A model generated the notes under the pieces. The model made no database searches and had not been told where the DNA came from. It was given only the letters and a program-made list of their open reading frames with translations. Positions 43,502-51,624 of a stretch of DNA of 64,000 nt are shown piece after piece. The first letter of the stretch is position 1. Each line of letters opens with the position of its first letter. This DNA comes from CALCZU01 sp964396165. GTDB lineage: Bacteria; Bdellovibrionota; FAC87; UBA2466. The position numbers were made by a program, and so were the translations under genes. The stretch is taken from positions 11,321-75,320 of the forward strand of contig CAYNEF010000015.1 in the NCBI GenBank assembly GCA_964396165.1. Reading direction: 5' to 3'.

Positions 43502-44265
43502 TTCTTATCTCCCTTGTTTGCGGCTGGAGGAGGTGTCATTTCCGTTTTTCCAGGAGTGCCGTTACTTGCTACGACAGGCTTAGGAATTAATTTTTCTGGT
43601 TGCACTACTTCTACTTTAAGGTTCAGCAAAGAATCTGAGTTAAAGTAATTGTCGTTCGTGATGTCCTTTTCACGTAAGGTGCCTTCGAAAGAAACAAATG
43701 TGTTTTTATCCGAAATACGCATGCCTCTGTTTGCAGATACTCGATACAAACCTTTGGAAAGAACTTCCACGATAGTCACTTCGGTCATCTTGGGTTCGTC
43801 TTTTGCAGCTGTTGAAGCAGGACTGCGAGAATTTGCGGAATCGTCTGCTGCGGGAGCTGCAGCAGCTGCGGCTCCTGCGCCCGCTTTTTTGTCGCCCTTG
43901 GAAGTATCTGAAGCTGCAGCCAGTGCCGTGGCTTTTGCTTCATCCATTTCTTTTTTTTCTTGTTCAAAGTTTTTATAGGGGTACATGGATGTCAAAACAC
44001 GTGATTTGAAGTTTTCACTTACATTTAATGTAAGCACATCACCCAGACTTCGTGTCAATTGAGGGCAGTAGATTTCATTCCAGTTCGAGTCTTCGCTCCA
44101 TAATGAACCTGGCTCTCGCGGGCTTTGTTTTTTTACTGGAGGAGCGGAATAGACTATTTTGGGTGGTTCTAAATATTCTGCATCTTTTTTGCCGCCAAAA
44201 ATGCCGCAGCCACTCAGCTGAGTTATGGTAATTGCCAATAATAAAATGGTTTGGATGAGATTCAT
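43498..44265 (-). CDS. flgH: Flagellar L-ring lipoprotein FlgH with an Ala-rich insertion
   Basis: 255 aa, lipobox LSGC. PGSLWSEDSNWNEIYCPQLTRSLGDVLTLNVSE and VSFEGTLREKDITNDNYFNSD match FlgH. An insert of about 45 residues (roughly 118-160; KAGAGAAAAAAPAADDSAN...) and a Pro-rich tail are atypical. Forms the outer-membrane ring. Overlaps flgI by four bases. Confidence 0.9.
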   Translation of the reverse strand: MNLIQTILLLAITITQLSGCGIFGGKKDAEYLEPPKIVYSAPPVKKQSPREPGSLWSEDSNWNEIYCPQLTRSLGDVLTLNVSENFKSRVLTSMYPYKNFEQEKKEMDEAKATALAAASDTSKGDKKAGAGAAAAAAPAADDSANSRSPASTAAKDEPKMTEVTIVEVLSKGLYRVSANRGMRISDKNTFVSFEGTLREKDITNDNYFNSDSLLNLKVEVVQPEKLIPKPVVASNGTPGKTEMTPPPAANKGDKK

Positions 44266-44273
44266 TTTATCCT

Positions 44274-44945
44274 CTAATGAATGCTTACTTCATTTGCAGA
44301 AACAATTCTTCCTTCAACTACTTTTTTACTAGCCAAATTTTCTACTTTGATTTTATCACCGGCTTTGCCGCCTCTTAATGCCTTGCTGCGCGCTGTGATT
44401 TTTAAGGTCGGCGTTTCATATACCAGATCTACTGTCTGCCCTGCTTTAATTAACTGGGGAGCAATCGTTTGCGATGTCACAATCACGTGTCCAGGCGCTA
44501 TATTTCCCTGTGCAGAAAGAGTGAATAGTTCACTTTCTTCCGAATAGTATCCAGTGTGGGAATACGGAGTCAGCTCCCGTTCTTCATAACTTGTATTTTC
44601 TGCCGTAAATAAATCCCCATTTCGCATCGGCACTTTGGTGATAGCTACTTTTAAATAGATACGCGATACAGCGTTGCCAAACGCCGTTTTTCTTCCGTCT
44701 TCTGAATCCCAGCTATAGGAAAAATTGATATTTCCTATAGGGGGCGACGGACGTAACTCTTCCAATACGGCATACGGAGGAACAGCTTGGTTTAAGTAAA
44801 TTTTCTCAATGGAAATCTTTATTGCATTAGGGAACGCCGATTTCACTTTTTGTGTGAGAGCATTTTTTACCATTTCAGTGTCATAAGGCCGCGTGATGGC
44901 AGCATTCAGACAAAAGGGCAAAAGAAGTAAAAGACTAATCTTCAT
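44274..44945 (-). CDS. flgA: P-ring assembly chaperone FlgA
   Basis: 223 aa, signal peptide then a SAF domain: GHVIVTSQTIAPQLIKAGQTVDLVYETPTLKITARSKALRGGKAGDKIKVENLASKKVVEGRIVS is the FlgA C-terminal pattern. Periplasmic chaperone for FlgI. Lies nine bases before flgH and follows flgG by nine. Confidence 0.92.
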   Translation of the reverse strand: MKISLLLLLPFCLNAAITRPYDTEMVKNALTQKVKSAFPNAIKISIEKIYLNQAVPPYAVLEELRPSPPIGNINFSYSWDSEDGRKTAFGNAVSRIYLKVAITKVPMRNGDLFTAENTSYEERELTPYSHTGYYSEESELFTLSAQGNIAPGHVIVTSQTIAPQLIKAGQTVDLVYETPTLKITARSKALRGGKAGDKIKVENLASKKVVEGRIVSANEVSIH

Positions 44946-44954
44946 TCGGAATCC

Positions 44955-45737
44955 TTATCTGATATTAGTTGTGTGTTGGAGAATCTGATCGACTGTTTGA
45001 ATGACTTTTGAGTTCATTTCAAACGCACGTTGAGCTGCGATCATATCTGTCATTTCACGCACGACGTCTACGTTCGAGCTTTCCAAATAGCCCTGCATGA
45101 TAGAACCCACGTTACCTTGATTAGGGTTACTTAAATTGGGTTGGCCACTGGCTTCTGTAGCTCCAAAGAGATTTTTTCCCAAAGCTTTTAGTCCACCATT
45201 GTTTACGAATGTGGCAAGCTGGATTTGTCCCAGCTGTGTTCTCTCCGTGTCGCTGATAAGACCGTAGATGACACCATCTTCAGCAACTTCTACACGTCTG
45301 ACGTTTGGAGGAATGATGGTTTCAGGTTGAAACGGGTACCCTTCGATAGTTTCCATTCTTCCTGTCGAAGATTTGTAAAAGGTGCCGTCCTTTTTATAGG
45401 CGACTTCACCTGTCGGAAGCTGTACCGGGAAAAAACCTTCCCCACGGATCATGAAATCTAAATCGCGACTTGTGTGTTGTGCATTGCCTGCTTCAAAATT
45501 TCTTTGCGTTCCGGAAACTTTTACTCCCATCCCGCGCTGAATTCCTACTGGAGAGTTGGTGGTTGCAGAAGTGTTGGCTCCTGGTTCTTGCAATGTTTCA
45601 TATAGCAAATCTTGGAACTCGGCTTTGCTTTTTTTGTAGCCGGTGGTGTTCACGTTCGCAAGATTGTTTGAGATGCTATCAATTTGGCTCATTTGAGCTT
45701 CCATGCCGGAAGCTGCTGTGTGAAGTGCTGAGATCAT
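44955..45737 (-). CDS. flgG: Distal rod protein FlgG
   Basis: 260 aa. MISALHTAASGMEAQMSQIDSISNNLANVNTTGYKKSKAEFQDLLYE is the FlgG start, and the C-terminal MQGYLESSNVDVVREMTDMIAAQRAFEMNSKVIQTVDQIL is diagnostic. Two bases after flgF. Confidence 0.96.
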   Translation of the reverse strand: MISALHTAASGMEAQMSQIDSISNNLANVNTTGYKKSKAEFQDLLYETLQEPGANTSATTNSPVGIQRGMGVKVSGTQRNFEAGNAQHTSRDLDFMIRGEGFFPVQLPTGEVAYKKDGTFYKSSTGRMETIEGYPFQPETIIPPNVRRVEVAEDGVIYGLISDTERTQLGQIQLATFVNNGGLKALGKNLFGATEASGQPNLSNPNQGNVGSIMQGYLESSNVDVVREMTDMIAAQRAFEMNSKVIQTVDQILQHTTNIR

Positions 45738-45739
45738 GA

Positions 45740-46636
45740 TTATCTCTCCTTAGCTATGTCATTGGCAGTGCGCATATCGATATCCTGATATGTTTTGATC
45801 GCCTGCATGTGGGATTCGTAACTACGTGTCGCTTCAATTAATCTTGTCATTTCAGTGACTGCGTTCACGTTGGAACCTTCGATAAAACCCTGGTGCATTT
45901 TAGATTCTGCAGTAGTCCCTTTGATATTGTCTGCATTCGTATTGCGATAAAGAGAGTTCCCTACTTTTTCAAGCCACTGCGGTTCATTGAATTCTTCGAT
46001 GTTAATGCTGGCGGTAAGAACACCATTCTGCATGATATCGCCTTCAGGTGTTACCTGAACGGGGCCTTCGCCAAGCGTAATCGTTCTGAGTTCTGCGCCG
46101 ACGGTTTGCGGCGCTTGCGGTTTGGGTGTAGCAGGTTGCTTTGCACCGACTACAGCAAATGCACCACCCGATTGTGCTGCATCTGCACCACCGCTTTTTG
46201 GAGTACGGGAAAGTACGGGATGTCCGTTACTTGTGACAAGTCTTCCGTCTTTATCGATGCTGAAACTTCCTGCACGTGTGTACCTGACACCTTGGGGAGT
46301 CAGTACTTCAAAGAATCCTTTTCCTTCGAGAGCGAGATCTAAGGTGCGTCCTGTTTTTTGCAGTCCGCCTTGTCTAAAGTCAGTATAGACTCCATCCATC
46401 TCCACAAAACTTTTATCACCGACCGCGCGGCCGTCTTGGGAAGTAAGTCCTGCTATTTCTCTTCCCAAACTTTGTACAGAGTCAGGGTGTCTTAATTCAC
46501 TTAAGTACTCATTGAATGTACCCGTGTCTCTTTTAAAACCTGCCGTATTTGCATTCGCAAGATTGTTCGCAATGAGATCAAGCTCATGCGACTTTGCAAT
46601 GCCACCAGATAATGCTGTGTATATTCCTTTGTCCAT
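45740..46636 (-). CDS. flgF: Proximal rod protein FlgF (FlgF/FlgG family)
   Basis: 298 aa, first gene of the flagellar operon. N-terminal LSGGIAKSHELDLIANNLANANTAGFKRD and C-terminal FIEGSNVNAVTEMTRLIEATRSYESHMQAIKTYQDID; longer than FlgG with a Pro/Ala insert near residue 165. Transcribed from the sigma-54-type promoter at 46657-46672, with only about 10 bases from the expected start site to ATG. Confidence 0.9.
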   Translation of the reverse strand: MDKGIYTALSGGIAKSHELDLIANNLANANTAGFKRDTGTFNEYLSELRHPDSVQSLGREIAGLTSQDGRAVGDKSFVEMDGVYTDFRQGGLQKTGRTLDLALEGKGFFEVLTPQGVRYTRAGSFSIDKDGRLVTSNGHPVLSRTPKSGGADAAQSGGAFAVVGAKQPATPKPQAPQTVGAELRTITLGEGPVQVTPEGDIMQNGVLTASINIEEFNEPQWLEKVGNSLYRNTNADNIKGTTAESKMHQGFIEGSNVNAVTEMTRLIEATRSYESHMQAIKTYQDIDMRTANDIAKER

Positions 46637-46656
46637 AGTGTGTCACCAAAAGGGAT

Positions 46657-46672
46657 GCAAGACAGCTGCCAA
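46657..46672 (-). promoter_or_regulatory. Sigma-54-type promoter of the flagellar operon
   Basis: On the minus strand, TGGCAGCTGTCTTGCA: -24 TGGCA and a full -12 TTGCA with exact 12-base GG-to-GC spacing, 20 bp ahead of the flgF ATG. Sigma-54 control of rod/hook genes is common. Confidence 0.8.
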
Positions 46673-46681
46673 TTTTCTTCC

Positions 46682-46740
46682 TGCCGCAACAGCGCAAATG
46701 CGCATGCGTAAGCGGCAAATCTTTCCTACACAAGCGGCAA
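46682..46740. promoter_or_regulatory. Candidate activator-binding repeats upstream of the sigma-54 promoter
   Basis: AAGCGGCAA occurs at 46710-46718 and 46732-46740, exactly 22 bp (about two helical turns) apart, and an inverted TGCCGCAA lies at 46682-46689. The position, 10-85 bp upstream of the -24 element, suits an enhancer-type site though closer than most. Confidence 0.45.
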
Positions 46741-46990
46741 TTTTTTCCCGGTACAGGGCGTTGTACATTTTGACTGGAGACAAGATCTACGGTGAAAATA
46801 AATAGAATAGAAATATAAATATAAAGTTTTTTCACATAATCAATATTCCAAAATTTAAAATGGAACAAATCTAATAGAGAACACAACAAAAACAGATCGA
46901 GAACCTCCTTACACTGGTAATTTCGTTTGCTATAGATGGGGCAGATATTTGAAATAAACCATCGCCCCACTCTTCTCATAATTAACAGAT
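46741..46990. other. Non-coding A+T-rich region between the flagellar operon and the palindrome
   Basis: No convincing gene. It holds a weak stem (GGGGC/GCCCC type, about 46938-46968) and the decamer ACCATCGCCC (46958-46967), which recurs at 47295-47304 on the far side of the palindrome. The 47198-47431 stretch before the transposase is likewise A+T-rich without a gene. Confidence 0.5.
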
Positions 46991-47197
46991 GAAGAATAAG
47001 AATGGATTTGAAGGGGTTCGTTTTTGTCCTCAAAAGTGGTTAGACCTAAGACGATCATACAAAAACGAAGTGGAGCAGAGCTTCGGCGAAGTATCCGTAG
47101 TTTCTTTATGCCCGAGCGGACAGAACAGGCACGAATCTGTAGATTCTAATAGTCTATCGCGCCTGTTCTGACCCCTTCAAATCCATTCTTATTCTTC
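46991..47197. repeat. 207-bp nested palindromic element with perfect 27-bp terminal inverted repeats
   Basis: Arms 46991-47017 and 47171-47197 are perfect complements over 27 bp. Inside lie further perfect stems: 47017-47027 with 47059-47069 (11 bp), 47081-47091 (CTTCGGCGAAG), 47121-47130 with 47161-47170 (10 bp), and 47133-47138 with 47141-47146 (6 bp). It has no credible gene. It sits 235 bp upstream of a REP-associated transposase, suggesting a REP/BIME-like or non-autonomous element. Confidence 0.85.
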
Positions 47198-47431
47198 TCG
47201 CACTACAGCGGCGGAGAAATAATATTTTCTTAAAGAAAATGTCTGGCTGTTACTATCCTATCGGTAGTTCACTTGCCTTTTTCTTCAGTAAAATACCATC
47301 GCCCTACAATTATTTTAAAACTTGAGACTTCGAAGTATAGTTTTAAAATGTCTTATAATAATGGCCTATCTATCGTCGATATATTCTAAATTTATATTTT
47401 ACTTCAGAACCTATAATGTTATGAATTTTGA

Positions 47432-47977
47432 GTGCGGCAGTTGGTGTTACATTCGAGTCTTAAACAGAAGTCTTACTTTGGTGGCGAACTACTAATCGGT
47501 AAACGGAAGACTGTACGTCCAGTGAGTACGAAGTATTCGATGCATACTACGATGCACTCTAGTCAGGCTCGAGGTGTCTATTCGTTTTTACTTCCTAAAA
47601 ATACCCGCGTCATTCGCGAAACTATATTTATGGTAGCCAATCGGTTTGGTATTCAGGTTTATGACTTCTCTATCAACTCTAACCATCTGCATTTATTAAC
47701 TCGAGCGCGGACTCGGCACGGGTATCAAGCATTTTTGAGAGTTTTAAGTGCGACTATCGTAATGAAACTTACTGGTGGAAGAAAAGGCAATGAACTCACT
47801 AAAAGTTTTTGGGATGTTCGGCCTTGGAGTCGTATCGTTGCTTGGGGGAAAGCGTTTTTTACTGTTAAGAATTATGTAATACGTAACCAGCTAGAGAGTT
47901 TAGGAAGAATCGCGTATCAGCCTAGAGAGAAATCAACTTTGTTAAGCCGAAAAAAGAAGAAATCAGATGCTCTTTAG
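47432..47977 (+). CDS. REP-associated (IS200-like, HUH/Y1) transposase
   Basis: 181 aa, full length for the delta-type TnpA_REP/RAYT group: GKRKTVRPVSTK start, HSSQARGVYSF, the HUH metal motif in NSNHLHLLTRA (near residue 85), the FWDVRPWSRIVAWGKAF block, and the likely nucleophile Tyr in VKNYVIRNQ (near 147). These single-strand nucleases act on palindromic ends. Start is GTG 47432, ribosome-binding site unclear. A basic tail (SRKKKKSDAL) closes the protein. Confidence 0.9.
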   Translation: MRQLVLHSSLKQKSYFGGELLIGKRKTVRPVSTKYSMHTTMHSSQARGVYSFLLPKNTRVIRETIFMVANRFGIQVYDFSINSNHLHLLTRARTRHGYQAFLRVLSATIVMKLTGGRKGNELTKSFWDVRPWSRIVAWGKAFFTVKNYVIRNQLESLGRIAYQPREKSTLLSRKKKKSDAL

Positions 47978-48012
47978 GGCAGCACACTCTGTTTCCAGTA
48001 AAAGTTGAAATG

Positions 48013-48399
48013 TTACGCGACTTTTTTGACAACCTTTAATGCTGCTTTTGGTTTTTTGGATGAGAGAGTGTGTTTTACTTTGTGGAAGACGCAGCTTTCT
48101 GGTTTTAATGCTTGCTCGACGTATTTCCAACATTCCATGGTGTCCATTTCAGGATTGCATAAGAAGATGTTTACGATTGCAAGACCGTGTTCAGGCCATG
48201 TGCTTAAGACAAAATGAGATTCTTTCAAGATAAGACAAAGAGTAATTCCATGCGGTTGGAATTTATAACAGGTGACTTCTGCGATGCTTGCCCCGATCGC
48301 AGTGACTGCTTGTCTTGCCACCTTTTCCAATTTTTTGGTATCGCTTAAATCTGCTTCACAGCCGTAAGCATCTACTATCAACTCTTGAATAGTTGCCAA
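48013..48399 (-). CDS. speD: SpeD-family pyruvoyl enzyme (S-adenosylmethionine decarboxylase-like)
   Basis: 128 aa from TTG 48397-48399, chosen because AAGGAG stands six bases before it and the family begins near here (IVDAYGCEADLSD). The self-cleavage site is present as ESH (Ser61, future pyruvoyl) and Cys81 in IFLCN matches the catalytic Cys. The His five residues after the cleavage Ser, conserved in most AdoMetDC (ESHxSIHTWPE), is Ser66 here (ESHFVLSTWPE). SpeD homologues can also be arginine or ornithine decarboxylases, so substrate is uncertain. Divergent from the SpeE-like remnant. Confidence 0.85.
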   Translation of the reverse strand: MATIQELIVDAYGCEADLSDTKKLEKVARQAVTAIGASIAEVTCYKFQPHGITLCLILKESHFVLSTWPEHGLAIVNIFLCNPEMDTMECWKYVEQALKPESCVFHKVKHTLSSKKPKAALKVVKKVA

Positions 48400-48465
48400 A
48401 CAGGGCTCCTTGTTATGAAATGTATATTTCGTAGAAGAAAATCTTATTGTACCAGTGAAAGCACA

Positions 48466-49137
48466 ATGATAACGAGCGTTGGAAAAAATCAAGTAAATGC
48501 TGCGCAGCATAGATGGGTCTTTGTGCTTGCTTTTATCGCCTCGTTCTCGGCCATCGCTTACGAATTAATCCTTGCGAGTTATGCCACCTTTTTATTTGGC
48601 GCGACAATTTTTCAATATTCACTTGTTATTTCCTTGATGATGGCATCGATGGGAATGGGATCGTATCTATCTAAATACTTAAATAACCGTTTGGAAAATT
48701 TTATCGCACTCGAATTAACACTCTCGTTTGTGGCTATTCTTGCGATTCCCCTTCTCTACTCAACATTTGCTCTAGAAATGCACCCGAAATGGGTACTTCT
48801 CTTCTTTGTCTTTTGCGTGGGCGTATTGATAGGGCTCGAAATTCCGCTACTGAACAAATATTTATCGGGCTTAAGTCTGAATCAAATCTTATTTTCGGAT
48901 TACTTAGGAGGGTTCATCGGAGGAATACTCTACCCTGTGTGGTTACTTCCCCAGTTTGGATTTTTTAGAACTGCTGCTATTCTGGGATTACTCAACGCAA
49001 GTGCTGCTCTTATTTGCGCAATTCAAATCAAGAATAAAGTAAGTATGTGCGCGGTATTTGTTCTTTTAAATCTTGTCTATCTGTCTTTCAGCGAACATTT
49101 AAGAATCAGTTTAGAAAACTATTTTTTCATCAAGTAA
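48466..49137 (+). pseudogene. Membrane half of a spermidine synthase-like protein, catalytic domain missing
   Basis: 223 aa from ATG 48466: six or seven transmembrane helices (SYATFLFGATIFQYSLVISLMMASMGMGSYLSK ... LIGLEIPLL) typical of the N-terminal domain of membrane SpeE-like proteins. The usual soluble aminopropyltransferase domain is absent. The stop follows a T6 run; with one more T the frame would continue NYFFHQVILQK, resembling the start of the catalytic domain, before running into the palindrome at 49142. Probably a decayed gene; a stand-alone membrane protein is the alternative. Confidence 0.65.
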
Positions 49138-49141
49138 TTCT

Positions 49142-49237
49142 CCAAAAGGTACGGCATTCCTTTTTTCAATTTACGCTCCCCTTAGTTTGGCACTTTTGGG
49201 GCGCACGAATTGAAAAAAGGAATGCCGTACCTTTTGG
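49142..49237. repeat. 96-bp palindromic element with perfect 30-bp arms
   Basis: 49142-49171 and 49208-49237 are perfectly complementary over 30 bp; a 36-base centre contains further CCCC/GGGG pairing (49178-49181 with 49198-49201). It starts four bases after a stop codon but has no T run, so it is not the terminator; that lies next at 49244. Confidence 0.9.
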
Positions 49238-49243
49238 GAAATA

Positions 49244-49274
49244 AAAAAAGCACTGGTATCTCCAGTGCTTTTTT
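49244..49274. terminator. Bidirectional intrinsic terminator
   Basis: GCACTGG stem (49250-49256 with 49262-49268), TATCT loop, flanked by A and T runs on both sides. Serves the HU gene on the minus strand and the SpeE-like frame on the plus strand. Confidence 0.93.
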
Positions 49275-49295
49275 AAATAAAACGGTAATTACTAA

Positions 49296-49568
49296 TTAAT
49301 TCAAATAATCTTTGAATGCTTTACCAGGACGGAATTTCGGAACTGTGCAAGCAGGGATCTTGATGCTGGCACCAGTTTGAGGGTTGCGGCCTGTACGAGC
49401 TTTTCTTTTGGAACGTGTGAATGTACCGAAACCTACCAACGTTACATCATCGCCTTTTTTAACCGTTTTACGGATGATCTCAATGGTGTTGTCGATTAGT
49501 CTTTCGCAATCCGCTTTCGTTAGTTCTACTTCCGTTGCGAGTTGTTCCACAAGTTGCGCCTTATTCAT
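49296..49568 (-). CDS. HU-family DNA-binding protein
   Basis: 90-aa nucleoid protein, MNKAQLVEQLATEVELTKADCERLIDNTIEIIRKTVKKGDDVTLVGFGTFTRSKRKARTGRNPQTG..., a full HU/IHF sequence with the RxGRNPxT arm tip. Shapes DNA and could help sigma-54 promoter looping. Strong GGAGG upstream. Confidence 0.95.
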   Translation of the reverse strand: MNKAQLVEQLATEVELTKADCERLIDNTIEIIRKTVKKGDDVTLVGFGTFTRSKRKARTGRNPQTGASIKIPACTVPKFRPGKAFKDYLN

Positions 49569-49708
49569 TCGGTTGTTCCTCCTTAAGGGGTTATATCGTT
49601 AGCCAAGAGTTTTTAGCAAAGTGAAAATGCTTGGTCAAACAAATTGTTGAGAAAAGATAAATACTTAAAGTGTTGTCAGGACATTCCAAAGAGTTAAGAT
49701 CTCTTGAC

Positions 49709-51214
49709 ATGAGTAAATGTTTTTTAATTTTTATTCTTTCATTATTTTTTTCTCTGATCGGTTGCACAAAAAAAAATATTTTTGTTACGAATAATAAAAC
49801 AGACTCCCATTTAAAAATTGGAATGCTTGGAATCCCTCAAACAAACTGGGTCTCGCCCGATACCAAAGAGGAACAGATAGTTTCTCTCCTGCAACGTCCT
49901 CTTTTGGACCTGCAATTAACTAAGAGTAATTTGCAATTGACTTCATTTCTGCTCGATAAATGGGAATTTACTTCTCCCACTTCTTTTAGACTTACTTTGA
50001 ATAAAGAAATTTTTTGGGATGATAAAAAACCTCTTGTTGCATCGCATCTAATTGATTCCTGGAAAGAACTTCTGCAAGCATATCCAGAAAACTATAACGC
50101 ATCGCTCCTGTTTTGTATCAGCAATGCGAAAAACTTCGCAGAGCGTCGAGCTTTATTTTCGAATGTTGGAATTCAATCAACAGATCCGTATGTAATAGAT
50201 TTAAAATTTCATTCCCCCTGTCCAAATTTTCCCTACTTACTTTCTCATATGAGTTTGTCCCCTCGAATGAACTACATGTGGAGTGTTAACCAAGGAAGTT
50301 TGCTTCCTCGTCCGCTCGATACATTGAGTGATTGGAAAATCGTAACCTATTGGCCCGAAAATGAAATGCATTTGGAATTAAGCCCGAAACATTGGGATAA
50401 AGATTCGTTGTACAAAATCGACAATTTAAAAATTTCTTTTTTCAAAACTCAAAAAGATGCACTTCAACTATTCGAGGACAACCAACTGGATGTGGTACTC
50501 ACGGGCGATAATCAAAGTGCAAATATTATTTCCCCCTCTGAGAGTTTCCCAACGCTCGAAAGTGTTGTACTAGTATTTAATTCCTACAGAAAGCCTTTTC
50601 AAAACAGCAAAGCGCGCGAAGTGATGAGCCTTGCGATTCAAAAAGGAGAATTACCAAAGTTATTAGGCAGTAAGGTAGACGAAACGTATAGACTTCTACC
50701 CTTTTTAAATGGGGATCTTGCAAAAGGTGAATTTGCCCCTGCCATCGCTAAACGTATTCAGTCTGAAATAAAATTAGGTGCCATGTCTTTGTCTGTTCCA
50801 AAGGATCCGCTACTTCAAGATGTGGCAGGTAATCTGGTCGCGCAATGGAAAAAAAATCTTGGAGTAGATGTAGAGATTACTTCTGCAAGTACGGATAACC
50901 CGATGATGTCATTAAAAAGATTTCGTCCCAACTTTTATAAAAAAGCGCTCGGTCTGGAAGGATGGGTAGAATTTTCTTCAAGCGATTTTCTTTCGCCTGC
51001 GTTATCCCCTCTATCCACAGAATCCTCAAGTGATCCGTTTAAACTTTATGAAGATCGTCTGATCAAAATGGAAAAGTGGGCGGTAGAAGAAGAAAATCTC
51101 GTTTTGCCTTTGATTACAATACGAAAATCCGTTTACTTGCGAAAAGGCATTTCAGGTCTAAAATACCAAGCGATAAGAGATGTATTTGATTTTAATTCAG
51201 TGGAAAAAAATTAG
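49709..51214 (+). CDS. Extracellular solute-binding lipoprotein, family 5 (OppA-like)
   Basis: 501 aa from ATG 49709; signal peptide ends FSLIGC. Family-5 features include LLQRPLLDLQLTKSNLQL...WEFTSPTSFRLTLNKEIFWDDKKPLVASHLIDSWKE, the DDxxFW-like transport signature. Binds peptides or similar solutes for an ABC importer; no permease genes are adjacent. Closely overlaps the next convergent gene by four bases. Confidence 0.88.
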   Translation: MSKCFLIFILSLFFSLIGCTKKNIFVTNNKTDSHLKIGMLGIPQTNWVSPDTKEEQIVSLLQRPLLDLQLTKSNLQLTSFLLDKWEFTSPTSFRLTLNKEIFWDDKKPLVASHLIDSWKELLQAYPENYNASLLFCISNAKNFAERRALFSNVGIQSTDPYVIDLKFHSPCPNFPYLLSHMSLSPRMNYMWSVNQGSLLPRPLDTLSDWKIVTYWPENEMHLELSPKHWDKDSLYKIDNLKISFFKTQKDALQLFEDNQLDVVLTGDNQSANIISPSESFPTLESVVLVFNSYRKPFQNSKAREVMSLAIQKGELPKLLGSKVDETYRLLPFLNGDLAKGEFAPAIAKRIQSEIKLGAMSLSVPKDPLLQDVAGNLVAQWKKNLGVDVEITSASTDNPMMSLKRFRPNFYKKALGLEGWVEFSSSDFLSPALSPLSTESSSDPFKLYEDRLIKMEKWAVEEENLVLPLITIRKSVYLRKGISGLKYQAIRDVFDFNSVEKN

Positions 51215-51624
51215 AGACAGAAAGCTGCTCGTAAGATTCCATTTTTTACATTGAAGTTATTAATTTGCATCTGGTAGTGCAACTCTGGTTCGCAGCCATT
51301 TTTACCATTCATCAACCAGCCGATAAATTGCCCTTTTTTAGACTCGAACACGTACCACGTATAACCGTTACTTTTCATGCGGTATCCTGTGACGGGTTCT
51401 TCGTAATCTTGCGTTGCAATTACACCTTCAAACGCAAGTTTGTTTTTGGAGACTGCGTACGAAGCAGGTTCAAGTTTCAAATCTAAATAGACGGAATCAC
51501 TGCCAAACGTTTGTCGGTAATTTTGTTGTCGCAAGAGTCTATTCCAGGACAACGGGCTTAAGAGAATAAGACTGGGCAATAAATAATAAATGAGCGTGAA
51601 CGGACCGAATTTGCGCTGTGGCAT
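51211..51624 (-). CDS. Small membrane-anchored protein of unknown function
   Basis: 137 aa. One N-terminal hydrophobic helix (about residues 10-27), then a soluble domain with Tyr/Trp-rich strands (NGYTWYVFESKKGQFIGWLMNGKNGCEPE) and two Cys. No family recognised. Confidence 0.6.
   Translation of the reverse strand: MPQRKFGPFTLIYYLLPSLILLSPLSWNRLLRQQNYRQTFGSDSVYLDLKLEPASYAVSKNKLAFEGVIATQDYEEPVTGYRMKSNGYTWYVFESKKGQFIGWLMNGKNGCEPELHYQMQINNFNVKNGILRAAFCL

Noticed and set aside
46822..46829. TAAAGTTT as a sigma-28 -35 element
   Set aside because: The sequence 11 bases downstream does not resemble GCCGATAA and no gene follows on that strand nearby.
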